From a virus, in the IMG/VR virus record IMGVR_UViG_3300009091_000032, positions 1-38,427 of that record: a stretch of 38,427 bases of DNA, one strand, 5' to 3'. The notes under the pieces are model-generated. The model saw only the letters and a list, made by a program, of their open reading frames with translations, made no database searches and was not told the DNA's origin. Within the stretch, counting starts at the first letter, position 1, and the number at the start of each line of letters is the position of its first letter. Positions 16,542 to 24,040 of this stretch are shown here, in pieces. Both the position numbers and the translations under genes were made by a program.

Positions 16542-18465
16542 TCCCTTGGTCGACGAGCTGCCCGAGGACATCCGGGCGGATGTCGGTCGCCTGTCGCCCG
16601 AGGAGCAGCAGCTCTTCTTCGCGGCGCTGGTGGATCCGAAGACCTTGGGGTTGCTCTACTCCGTCGACTACACCGAGGTCCCGGTCCCACCAGAGGTCTT
16701 CTTCTCGAGCCCGTATTACTTCGGCAAGGACATGGTGTGGGACCCCAAGGAGCATCGGGGCCTGTTCCCCGTCTGGTTCGACGAGTTGTGCTACGTGCTC
16801 AACCCGGACAACCGGATCAACGAGTTCATCCTCTCGGGGTCGCTCGGCTCGGGCAAGACGACGTGCGCGATGAGCGCCCTGATGTACCAGATCTACAAGC
16901 TGAGTTGCCTTCGGGATCCCCACGCCTACCTCGGCATGCTCCCCTCGGCTCCCATCGAGATCTTCATGTTCTCGGTCACCATGACCACGGTCGAGGACGC
17001 TGGCGTGGCCCGCTTCGAGCGCCTGCTGGGGCAGTCGCCGTACTTCCGCAAGAAGTTCCCGGTCACCCGCCGCCGGCGCTTCCGGGGCCGGCACGGCTCG
17101 GACCCCTACGACTTCAAGTTGGAGATGCCTCCGTTCCTCGAGATCGTCCAAGGCTCCCAAGAGACCCACTTCATCAGCCGAGACATCTTGGGCGGCATGC
17201 TCGACGAGGCGAACTTCGTCAAGCAGGCCAAGGGCACCGGAGCCCTGAACTACGACTCGACCTCCAAGGTCTTCAACCTCTACCAGTCGCTCCGGAACCG
17301 CATCGAGTCCCGCTTCATGAAGCAGGGGCAGAACCTGGGCCTGATGTGCCTGATCTCCTCGGCGGCCACCCGGTTCGACTTCCTCGAGCAGCACAAGCGC
17401 CGCCAGCGGGACGACCCACACGTCCGGATCGCCGAGTACCCCCTCTACGACGTCAAGCCTTGGGAGTACGCCGGGAAGAAATTTCGGGTCCTGATCGGCA
17501 CCGAGCACTCGAACTCCCGGATCTTGGCCGAGGGCGAGCAGCCGGACATGTCGGTCTCGACCCAGATCATCGAGGTCCCCTCGGAGCACGAGGACGCCTT
17601 CAAGAGAGATATTTCGAGGGCTCTCAGGGAAATTTCAGGCGTCCCGTCCGAGGTCATCTCCCCCTTCATCCAGCGCGACTACATCGGCCGGTCGGTCGAT
17701 ACGGTCCGGCGGCACCCCTTCAAGGTCGAGTCTCCGTCGATCTCCCACCTCTCGCCGATCCCGCTCGAGACCTACTTGCAGTCCCAAGACTTGGCCCGCT
17801 GGGCAGGCAGCCGCCTCGTGCCCAAGCACCACCAGGCGGCAGCCCGGTACATCCACTGCGACCTGTCGAAGAACCAGTGCGCGACGGGGCTGACCATGGG
17901 CTGCGTCTGCGGCTGGCAGGAGACCTCGAACATGGGTCCGGATGGCTACCCGGTGGTCTCCCGCTCCCCGCTCATCTGGGTCGACTTCACGCTGCAGATC
18001 CTGCCCCCGGAGGCCCCCGGCGAGATCGACTACTCGAAGGTCCGGGCCTTCATCCGGTACCTGCGCGACTCGCTCCACTTCCCGGTCGCCAAGGTCAGCT
18101 TCGACGGCTTCAATTCGATCGACATGATCCAGATCCTGCTCAAGGAGAACTTCGACGCCGAGGTCCTGTCGATGGACAAGACCCCGGGGCCCTACCTGGC
18201 CCTGCGGGCGGCCCTGATGGAGAACAGGGTCTTGCGGCCCCCCTATCCGCCGCTCGATACCGAGTTGGCTACGTTGAGAATGATCGTAGAGGGTGGGAAG
18301 GTCTGGTTCGAGCGCGGTGCCGGGGAGTTCAAGGACGTGGCCGACTCGATCGCCGGGGTGGTCTTCTGGTGCCAAGAGGAGTCCGACATGGGCCGGACTC
18401 CGCCTCCGCCAGGCCCCCCGAGCCAGACCAAGTCGGAGGCGATGTTGCCGTGGTTGAGTGGGTGA
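16522..18465 (+). CDS. Terminase large subunit
   Basis: 647 residues from ATG 16522, overlapping the preceding gene by 20 bases. The packaging ATPase shows Walker A GSGKTT at 109-114 (after LSGSL) and Walker B GGMLDEAN with Asp228-Glu229. The C-terminal RNase H-fold nuclease is indicated by HCDLSKNQ (Asp447), SFDGFNS (Asp528) and DVADSIAG (Asp606/Asp609). The motor pumps DNA into the prohead through the portal encoded next and cuts the concatemer. Family assignment within the terminases cannot be made by eye, so the type of genome ends is unknown. The C-terminus is Pro-rich. Confidence 0.92.
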   Translation: MEPTPGNPLVDELPEDIRADVGRLSPEEQQLFFAALVDPKTLGLLYSVDYTEVPVPPEVFFSSPYYFGKDMVWDPKEHRGLFPVWFDELCYVLNPDNRINEFILSGSLGSGKTTCAMSALMYQIYKLSCLRDPHAYLGMLPSAPIEIFMFSVTMTTVEDAGVARFERLLGQSPYFRKKFPVTRRRRFRGRHGSDPYDFKLEMPPFLEIVQGSQETHFISRDILGGMLDEANFVKQAKGTGALNYDSTSKVFNLYQSLRNRIESRFMKQGQNLGLMCLISSAATRFDFLEQHKRRQRDDPHVRIAEYPLYDVKPWEYAGKKFRVLIGTEHSNSRILAEGEQPDMSVSTQIIEVPSEHEDAFKRDISRALREISGVPSEVISPFIQRDYIGRSVDTVRRHPFKVESPSISHLSPIPLETYLQSQDLARWAGSRLVPKHHQAAARYIHCDLSKNQCATGLTMGCVCGWQETSNMGPDGYPVVSRSPLIWVDFTLQILPPEAPGEIDYSKVRAFIRYLRDSLHFPVAKVSFDGFNSIDMIQILLKENFDAEVLSMDKTPGPYLALRAALMENRVLRPPYPPLDTELATLRMIVEGGKVWFERGAGEFKDVADSIAGVVFWCQEESDMGRTPPPPGPPSQTKSEAMLPWLSG

Positions 18466-18476
18466 GGAGATGACCG

Positions 18477-20642
18477 ATGGCTGATACCCCGATGCAGTCC
18501 CGACTCTTGGGGCTCTTGCAGCAGTTCTTTTCGCTCAAGCCCGGCGAGGCTCTGCCTCAACTCGTCGCGATCCAAGGCCTGTCCCCGGCCCAGTTCTCCG
18601 ACGAGGCCTCCGGCGGCGACTTCACCCACTTCGAGGACGACCGGACCACCCGGTACTTCGAGTACGACACGATGGACCAAGACTGTTCGGACATCGCCAT
18701 CGCGCTCGACATCTACGCCGAGGAGTGCACCCAGAAGTCGATCGAGAAGAACCGCACGGTCTGGGTGACCGGCCCGGACGATGCCGTGACCCAAGCGCTC
18801 GAGAAGTTCTTCGAGCGGATCCAGATCGAGGACAAGGTCTGGGGCATGGCCCGGCACCTGGCCAAGTACGGGGACCTGTTCCTCTACCCGATCCTCGACA
18901 AGGAGTTCGACCCCGACGACGATGACGAGGAGAACGACGAGGAGCAGGGGCCGGGCGACCCCGAGAAGGGCCGCAAGCGGTTGGGCAAGGGCGACGACGA
19001 GGAGGATGACGAAGAGCAGGCGGAGTCCCGGAAGCTGCACGAGAAGGACCTGCCGGCCTTCCTGAAGAAGAAGAAGTCGAAGGGCAACGGCAAGGCAGGC
19101 GAGGAGGACCCGGAGACGGGTCTCGACCCGGAGGAGGACCCCGAGGCACTGGCGGCGGCTCCCAACCAGCCCTTCGATCCCAACCAGCCGTTCGACCCGA
19201 TGGACCCCAACGCGCCGCGGGACCCGGTGACCGGAGAGATCCTCATGCCCGAGGTCCATTCCGAGCGCGATCCCACGCAGTTCCGGATCAACGACTTCTG
19301 GGTGGTCCACCCGAGCTCGGTCAAGGTCTCGATCAACCCGGAGACCAACAAGATCATCGGCTACGACTGCAACGTCCTGACCCTGCTCGACACGGTGCAG
19401 GACGAGAAGAAGCCGCCCCAAGCCCTGCGCCAGAAGGCCCCCGAGGGCTTCGCTCCTTGGGACTTCGTGCACTTCAAGATCTCCGGCTCGAACCTGACCT
19501 CGAAGTACGGCCACTCGATGGTCGAGGCGGTGCGCCGGTCGTGGCAGACGCTCTCGATGCTCGAGACGGCGATCTCGCTCTGGCGCCTGAACCGGGCGGG
19601 CAACCGGTTCGTCTACTACATCGACGTGGGCTCGGCCTCCCCGGACGAGGCCTACGCGATCGTGGCCAAGTGGTCGAAGCTGGCCCGCAAGGAGCAGTTC
19701 CTGCGCATCGACGACCCGGCGAGCCCGAGCACCCGCCGTCCGGGTACCCTCTCCGAGTACCTCGAGCGGTTCAAGCCCTACACCCAGTTCCAGGACATCT
19801 TCTGGCCGACGAACAAGGAGTCGGCTTCCAAGGTCGAGAACCTGTCGACCTCGCCGGACCTCACCTCGATCGAGGATGTCAACCACTTCAAGAACAAGAT
19901 CCGCACCGGGCTGGGCATCCCCAAGGCCTACTTCGACCAGGACATCTCGGGCTGGAACGCCAACAAGGCGCTCGCCCAGCAGGACATCCGCTTCGCCAAG
20001 AAGACCGAGCGGCTGCAGCGCTCGCTGCGGCTGGGCCTGGAGCGGCTCTGCTCGCTCGAGTTGCTCTATCGCGGCTTCAAGGAGTTCGAGTTCTCGATCC
20101 ACCTCGAGGTGCCCTCCTCGCTGGCGATGATGCAGCGGCTGGAGATCCTCAACGAGCGGATCACGACGGCGACTGCGATGATGGGCATCGCCAACTCCTT
20201 GGGCCTCGACCAGCAGAAGCTGTCCCGCTACGTGATGAAGCACATCATGGGCTTCTCGGACGACGAGATCTTGGAGTTGCTGGCTCCGCCGGGAACCATG
20301 CAGCCGGTCCTGGGGCCGGACGGTCAGCCGATGATGCCCATCCAAGCCCCCGTGGGGGATCCCTTGGGGGATCAGCGGGGGTGGGCCACCCGCATGCCCC
20401 CGGGGCCGTCGCCCCAGCCGGTCTTGCCGACCGAGCTCGGTCCCATGGGAGGCCGGGGTCAGGACCCGGGCTTCTCGATGGGCGAGGCGGCGGTCAGGAC
20501 CTTCCGCGAGATGGTGGAGGGGAGGTATCCCCCCGGCCAGCAGAGGCACGGAGGCCTCTTGGAGGACGATGCCGAGGGCCTGTTCCGCAGGGTACGGTTC
20601 CCGGTCCCGCCGGTTGTCGAAGACGACGAGGTCCCGTCGTGA
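18477..20642 (+). CDS. Portal protein (gp20-like) with acidic low-complexity insert
   Basis: 721 residues from ATG 18477, preceded by GAGGAGATGACC. The early segment RYFEYDTMDQDCSDIAIALD and IYAEEC, and later HFKISGSNLTSKYGHSM and IEDVNHFKNKIRTGLGIPKAYFDQD, are typical of T4 gp20-type portals, which form the dodecameric channel for packaging. Residues about 143-256 are an insert rich in Asp, Glu, Lys and Pro, including runs of acidic residues and a tandem QPFDPNQPFDP. It interrupts the conserved fold. The C-terminal 120 residues are Pro/Gly-rich. Order terminase then portal is standard. Confidence 0.9.
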   Translation: MADTPMQSRLLGLLQQFFSLKPGEALPQLVAIQGLSPAQFSDEASGGDFTHFEDDRTTRYFEYDTMDQDCSDIAIALDIYAEECTQKSIEKNRTVWVTGPDDAVTQALEKFFERIQIEDKVWGMARHLAKYGDLFLYPILDKEFDPDDDDEENDEEQGPGDPEKGRKRLGKGDDEEDDEEQAESRKLHEKDLPAFLKKKKSKGNGKAGEEDPETGLDPEEDPEALAAAPNQPFDPNQPFDPMDPNAPRDPVTGEILMPEVHSERDPTQFRINDFWVVHPSSVKVSINPETNKIIGYDCNVLTLLDTVQDEKKPPQALRQKAPEGFAPWDFVHFKISGSNLTSKYGHSMVEAVRRSWQTLSMLETAISLWRLNRAGNRFVYYIDVGSASPDEAYAIVAKWSKLARKEQFLRIDDPASPSTRRPGTLSEYLERFKPYTQFQDIFWPTNKESASKVENLSTSPDLTSIEDVNHFKNKIRTGLGIPKAYFDQDISGWNANKALAQQDIRFAKKTERLQRSLRLGLERLCSLELLYRGFKEFEFSIHLEVPSSLAMMQRLEILNERITTATAMMGIANSLGLDQQKLSRYVMKHIMGFSDDEILELLAPPGTMQPVLGPDGQPMMPIQAPVGDPLGDQRGWATRMPPGPSPQPVLPTELGPMGGRGQDPGFSMGEAAVRTFREMVEGRYPPGQQRHGGLLEDDAEGLFRRVRFPVPPVVEDDEVPS

Positions 20643-21538
20643 CCAAGGGGGAGTTCCTGGCCCTCTGCCAGAAGCACTTCTCGGATCGGGTCCCCGAGGT
20701 CAAGCTGACGGACCCCCAAGTCTCCGCCCTAGTGGCCTCGGTCTTCGAGGCCATCCTCATGGTGGTCGAGCGCGGCGACGAGTTGCGGCTGCCTCCCTTC
20801 GGGGTCTACTTCCCGCGGATCTTGCATCGGGACGGCGAGTTGGTCATGGCCAAGATCGGCTTCCAGAGTTTCTCCAAGGTGGATGACCGGCTCCTCCAGC
20901 GCTTCGCCCGCCTGCCGATGTTCAAGATCAGCGAGAACGCCAACATCCGGATGACCTCGCCTGCCCGATCCGTCGAGGTCAAGGACCAGGACGGAAACCG
21001 GCTGTACTCGATCAGCAAGGTGGCCAACCTCGCCGGCATCTCCTCGCCTACGGCCAACAAGTACCTCGCCCGGCACAAGGACAAGGTGGCCCCGCTCAAG
21101 GTCGAGACTCCTTCCGGAGTGCGCTACCGCTGGGGCGTGGTCGAGCTCTTCCGTTCGATCAAGATGTCGAACCTGGAGCGGATGCGTCCCAAGGTCCTGG
21201 AGTCGCAAGTCCCCGAGCCGCCTCCGCGCGATACGTTGACGGACAAGGATCTGCTCTCGCTGGCCGATGTCTCCCGCCAGTCCCGCATCTCGATCCTGAC
21301 CCTCTACAAGTACCTCATGCGATACCCCGAGCAACTGGGTCCCTTCGTTCGGGTCAACGACAGCGGTCGGCGGCTCTTCGAGCCCGGCTTCGTCAACCAG
21401 GTCATCTCGATCAAGCAGCGCAACATGACGCGCTTCCTGTCGTCGAACATGGACAAGATGATGATCCAACTCCCCGGTCCTCCCTCCGATCCGTTAGCGA
21501 GCCAAGATTCCAACCTGCGGCCCTTCGAGGTCTTCTAG
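20639..21538 (+). CDS. HU-like DNA-binding domain fused to two helix-turn-helix domains
   Basis: 299 residues from GTG 20639 (GTGA overlap with portal). Residues 1-65 resemble HU/IHF: a first helix KGEFLALCQKHF, then VSALVASVFEAILMVVERG, DELRLPPFGVYFPRIL, where a conserved P-x-FG-x-F turn is expected. Two helix-turn-helix units of MerR-like appearance follow: YSISKVANLAGISSPTANKY with YLARHKDKV (about 120-150) and SLADVSRQSRISILTLYKYL with MRYPEQL (about 207-235), each ending in a short basic wing. The second is clearly related to the C-terminal part of the protein at 29824-30504. A DNA-binding protein between portal and MuF-like genes is unusual. It may act in head assembly, DNA condensation or late gene control. 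Confidence 0.65.
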   Translation: MTKGEFLALCQKHFSDRVPEVKLTDPQVSALVASVFEAILMVVERGDELRLPPFGVYFPRILHRDGELVMAKIGFQSFSKVDDRLLQRFARLPMFKISENANIRMTSPARSVEVKDQDGNRLYSISKVANLAGISSPTANKYLARHKDKVAPLKVETPSGVRYRWGVVELFRSIKMSNLERMRPKVLESQVPEPPPRDTLTDKDLLSLADVSRQSRISILTLYKYLMRYPEQLGPFVRVNDSGRRLFEPGFVNQVISIKQRNMTRFLSSNMDKMMIQLPGPPSDPLASQDSNLRPFEVF

Positions 21539-21547
21539 GCGGCCCCG

Positions 21548-22387
21548 ATGTCCGAGGGACTGTTCCGCCTTCTGATCGAGCAGCTCAGCGCCCGTCTCGA
21601 CGAGACCTCCAAGTCGATCGGTCACCTGCGGGGCGGTCCGACCGAGGTGCCCCAGGAGCTCGGCCAGAAGGGCCATCCGTACTACCCGGTCCGGGGCTCG
21701 GTCCGCCATGGCTACCTGACGATCCGGGGCCAGTACCGGAAGGCGTTGGCCGACCTCGTCACGGCCTACACGAAGAACCGCAAGACGATGCCGTTCGCTC
21801 GGGTCAAGGAGCAGACCCAAGCCATCATCCGGTCCTACTTCGAGAAGGCCTACCGCTACGGGATGCTGGACCGGGCGGGCCTGTCGACGAGCCCGAGGAA
21901 AGGGTTCTCGCTCACGCAGTCCCAGTACCAGTGGTTGGCCAAGGCCGCGAGCGAGGAGTTCGGCTACTTCCAGCGGCTCCTCGATGACGTGCGCTACAAC
22001 CGCAGCAAGATGCACTACCTCGCCCGCATCGACAACTACGCCCTGAGCCTCGATCCGATCTACGACGCGGGCCGAGTCTCGGTGCTCCCGCAGGAGGCCG
22101 GGCACTTCCTGGCCGACTGGGTCATGGACTACGAGGCCGAGCACTGCCCCTCGTGCCTGTGGCTGGCCAACCACTCTCCTTGGGTGCCGGAGAACCTGCC
22201 CACGACCCCCAGGGCCGGGGCCACCCTCTGCATGGTGGGCTGCAAGTGCAAGGTCGTCCTCCGGCGGGTCTCAGAGGAGGAGTACAAGTCGGCCCTCAAG
22301 GCCCAGACCCCGAAGAAGCAGGCCCTCTGGCATCTCAACCGCCTGCAGCAGAGAAAGCACGGAACCCGCCGGGCCCGCCGGACCTGA
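21548..22387 (+). CDS. MuF-like head morphogenesis protein
   Basis: 279 residues from ATG 21548. The first half is helical. The C-terminal region carries the cysteine pattern of the phage Mu F/SPP1 gp7 family: EHCPSCLWLANHSPWVPENL, LPTTPRAG, then CMVGCKCKVVL. These minor head proteins bind the portal and enter the prohead early. Location two genes after the portal fits. The end of the protein is basic (RKHGTRRARR). This is the last gene before the long non-coding stretch. No scaffold, protease or capsid gene follows, as would normally be expected. Confidence 0.75.
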   Translation: MSEGLFRLLIEQLSARLDETSKSIGHLRGGPTEVPQELGQKGHPYYPVRGSVRHGYLTIRGQYRKALADLVTAYTKNRKTMPFARVKEQTQAIIRSYFEKAYRYGMLDRAGLSTSPRKGFSLTQSQYQWLAKAASEEFGYFQRLLDDVRYNRSKMHYLARIDNYALSLDPIYDAGRVSVLPQEAGHFLADWVMDYEAEHCPSCLWLANHSPWVPENLPTTPRAGATLCMVGCKCKVVLRRVSEEEYKSALKAQTPKKQALWHLNRLQQRKHGTRRARRT

Positions 22388-22393
22388 GTCGGC

Positions 22394-22423
22394 TTGACAG
22401 TTGCTTGGCATCCCTGCTAGTTT
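22394..22423 (+). promoter_or_regulatory. Sigma-70-type promoter for the long structured RNA
   Basis: TTGACA at 22394-22399 is followed after 15 bases by TGCTAGTTT, giving a -35 box and an extended -10 (TAGTTT at 22418-22423, spacing 18; or CTAGTT with spacing 17). Three further sites in the window share the pattern TTGACAG-N13-TGCTA. The predicted start is near 22430, just upstream of the helix that closes the RNA. Confidence 0.7.
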
Positions 22424-22707
22424 CACCCCAACGATCTTGGCTGTTTGACAACTGAGGCGGAACAGAGTTCAAGGATTCGAAACCCGCAGTGAGGCACGCC
22501 CTCTCGACGGTGAGCGGTTGTCGACTCTCGCTCCTCGTGACGCTGCGGCTTGACGGTTGAGACGACCAGGGACTACTCAGACCCCTGAACCGCTTTCCGG
22601 TAGGCCGGTACCGGATAGCTCGACCAGGCGCAAGGCACCGCTTGGCCGGGTGAAACCTATTGGGACGAGGCGAACGCCGGGTAGCCCAACTGCCGACTCG
22701 GCTCTGT

Positions 22708-22783
22708 TGCGGGGTGGAGCAGCTAGCAGCTCGCCTGGTTCATACCCAGGAGGTCAGGGGTGCGAATCCCCTCCCCGCTACCA
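22708..22783 (+). tRNA. tRNA-Met (CAT), initiator-like
   Basis: A complete cloverleaf of 76 bases including an encoded CCA. Acceptor strands 22708-22714 and 22773-22779 pair at six of seven positions, with a T-T mismatch at 1-72. D stem GAGC/GCTC, anticodon stem CCTGG/CCAGG with loop TTCATAC (anticodon CAT), T stem AGGGG/CCCCT. The 1-72 mismatch and A11-T24 pair are initiator features, and the 5' half GCGGGGTGGAGCAGC matches bacterial initiator tRNA. The three G-C pairs expected at the base of the anticodon stem are only two here, and the T loop reads TGCGAAT. It lies inside the long structured RNA, so it must either be cut out or stay as a domain. Confidence 0.88.
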
Positions 22784-22791
22784 TGCTTCAT

Positions 22792-23106
22792 CGAACCTCG
22801 ATGCCCCTGCGGAGAGGGCTTACCTCCGTGATCGAAAGAGGTCGGGTGCATGCAGGGGCTAAGTCACCCGAGTACGCTAAGGGAGAGATCGAAATAGCTT
22901 GGTAGGAGTTTCTGCTGACCCGCAGAAGGGCGCGTGGGCGGTCTCCGTCCACCATGACAACCCCCAACGCGGAAGCGGAAGAGCGCCGAATTGACGGCAC
23001 GATAGGCGGTGCGCGCGGTGGGGACGAAGAGTAACCAAGCTGATACGTCCCTGCACAGGAATCCGAGTCGAATGTGCGCGAAACACTCCCCGAGCATCGA
23101 GGTTCG
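22792..23106 (+). ncRNA. RNA domain closed by a 12-bp helix, with two predicted pseudoknots
   Basis: CGAACCTCGATG at 22792-22803 is exactly complementary to 23095-23106 and a TTTTT run follows directly. First pseudoknot: 22803-22810 pairs with 22852-22859 (GCCCCTGC), and the loop segment CGGGTG 22843-22848 pairs with CACCCG 22865-22870 outside it. Second: hairpin 23021-23026 with 23046-23051 (GGGACG), whose loop bases 23034-23041 (ACCAAGCT) pair with 22896-22903. Hairpin 22934-22952 lies between. It begins eight bases after the tRNA. The T run could also mark a partial termination site. Confidence 0.62.
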
Positions 23107-23184
23107 TTTTTAGTCTCGCCTGCCATGCGCAGGAGGAGCGTTCGGGGCCGTCCTCGCGGGCGGCTCTAGCCAGAGGGAAAACTG

Positions 23185-23317
23185 GAGCAGGTGTTACGCA
23201 CCGTAAGCGAGGTGCACGACCGTGGGGTGCGTTGGTAGGTGTGCCACGGCCTCAGCCCAAGAGCAACTGGGGCGAAGGGGACCAACGCGAGCCGGTGAGA
23301 TCCCGGCACACCTGCTT
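23185..23317 (+). ncRNA. RNA domain with an 8-bp pseudoknot
   Basis: GCAGGTGT 23187-23194 pairs with 23308-23315, extended by two pairs to 23185 and 23317. Within it, hairpin CCGTGG 23220-23225 with 23244-23249 has a loop whose bases GCGTTGGT 23229-23236 pair perfectly with ACCAACGC 23281-23288 beyond the hairpin, forming a pseudoknot. A further hairpin at 23291-23307 (GCCGG/CCGGC) completes the domain. Confidence 0.55.
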
Positions 23318-23392
23318 CGGTAGTTCGAAGAGTCCGTGACTGCCAGAGCCGCTAGCGGCTCGTTCCGGGCGACGGCCTGGAGGCAGACGCAA

Positions 23393-23428
23393 CCCTGCAC
23401 CGAGATTCCCCTAGGGGTCGGTGCAGGG
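23393..23428 (+). ncRNA. Strong 11-bp hairpin within the structured RNA
   Basis: CCCTGCACCGA (23393-23403) pairs exactly with 23418-23428. The 14-base loop contains CCCCTAGGGG, a self-complementary sequence that could make a loop-loop contact between RNA copies. The nearby GAGCCG-CTAG-CGGCTC hairpin at 23346-23361 also exposes CTAG. No T run follows, so it is not a terminator. Confidence 0.55.
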
Positions 23429-23712
23429 GATTGAGTTGATCCCCATCGGACACGCCGCAAGGCCTCAGGTGGGGTTTGGACAGTGTGGGTACGGCAGGCG
23501 CTCACCACCGAACGACGATGGAGCCAAGAGGGGGCCAGCACTCTCAAGGAATCTCCTAGTCCGCGGTCCCAAGCGCGCGTTGGGCTGGATTCCAGCGTGA
23601 AGTCTGCTGGTTGGTCATGGGTCATCAGAATGGTCTGTTGATCCACAGTTGGAGTCGAGAGATCAACCGGCGGTCGGAGCCGTTCCAACACCGACACCAA
23701 TTCGTGAATTGG

Positions 23713-23895
23713 CCTCAGCACCTCTGGGAACAACCCCACTGCGGAAGGACGCAGACCGCGCCAACACCTGGAACAGATGGGCAGTTAGTACCGGAGTCAT
23801 GACCGCGAAGCCTGCCCAATGTTTAGCGGGTCGGAGCAAACCAGGAGATAGAGCTCCAGCCGGAATCAAGCCCGGCGGGCCTGGGGGTGCTGAGG
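23713..23895 (+). ncRNA. RNA domain closed by a 10-bp helix
   Basis: CCTCAGCACC 23713-23722 is exactly complementary to 23886-23895. Inside are TGGGCAG 23778-23784 with 23812-23818, CCTGG 23766-23770 with 23841-23845 and GCCGG 23859-23863 with 23872-23876. Just upstream, CCAATT-CGTG-AATTGG (23697-23712) and GTTGATC 23637-23643 with 23661-23667 form further hairpins. The domain ends shortly before the tRNA-like element. Confidence 0.52.
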
Positions 23896-23912
23896 TCAGT
23901 TCATGGTTCATG

Positions 23913-23989
23913 GGTAGGGGTAGCTCAGTTGGGAGAGCAGCCGCGAGGTGATCTCGCTGCCTACGCCGGTTCAAATCCGGCCCCCTGCC
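23913..23989 (+). tRNA. tRNA-like element with histidine-tRNA features (anticodon arm atypical)
   Basis: Acceptor 23914-23920 pairs with 23982-23988 (one T-G wobble). T8-A9, D stem GCTC/GAGC with loop AGTTGGGA, and T stem GCCGG/CCGGC with loop TTCAAAT are all canonical. G at -1 and C at 73 are hallmarks of tRNA-His, and GTGAT occurs where a GTG anticodon is expected. However, the anticodon arm is three bases too long: it pairs best as GCGAG/CTCGC with only a five-base loop, or as GCAGC/GCTGC with a large loop. No CCA is encoded (CGC follows). It may be a diverged tRNA or a mimic that ends the large RNA. Confidence 0.5.
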
Positions 23990-24040
23990 CGCTCCGCCTC
24001 AGTGTCTTCCCCTCCACTCTTTCCCTCCGCCTCGGGGTAC

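Larger units (their letters stand above)
22430..24006 (+). ncRNA. Giant structured non-coding RNA (ornate RNA candidate)
   Basis: The gap 22388-24096 has no credible protein gene. Its two ends are complementary: ACTGAGGCGGA at 22451-22461 pairs exactly with 23993-24003, and GAC 22447-22449 adds three pairs with 24004-24006 across one bulged A. Inside are many strong helices, among them 22792-22803 with 23095-23106 (12 bp), 23393-23403 with 23418-23428 (11 bp), 23713-23722 with 23886-23895 (10 bp), 22484-22489 with 22543-22548, 22554-22558 with 22588-22592, 22624-22630 with 22639-22645 and 22934-22941 with 22945-22952, plus three predicted pseudoknots, an initiator-like tRNA and a tRNA-like element. 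Phage RNAs of this style that neighbour or contain tRNAs are known (GOLLD, ROOL). Identity with either is not shown. No clear terminator follows; the Ku promoter starts at 24041. Confidence 0.72.

Noticed and set aside
17478-17636. AAATTTC as a -1 frameshift site in the terminase gene
   Set aside because: The reading frame does not place the heptamer in the X-XXY-YYZ register, and the terminase gene is already complete.
22445-22450. TTGACA that could be a second promoter upstream of the tRNA
   Set aside because: No -10 box lies at suitable spacing, and the bases belong to the 5' strand of the helix closing the RNA.
22557-22905. Short ORFs across the tRNA region
   Set aside because: They run straight through the tRNA-Met and its flanking helices, lack ribosome sites and have no protein-like composition.
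23107-23111. T run as a true terminator
   Set aside because: The helix before it is a long-range pairing rather than a local hairpin, so an ordinary intrinsic terminator is doubtful.
23194-23974. Plus- and minus-strand ORFs of 60 to 180 codons in the structured RNA region
   Set aside because: Codon use is unlike that of the phage genes and the frames ignore the strong helices. I see no sign of translation.
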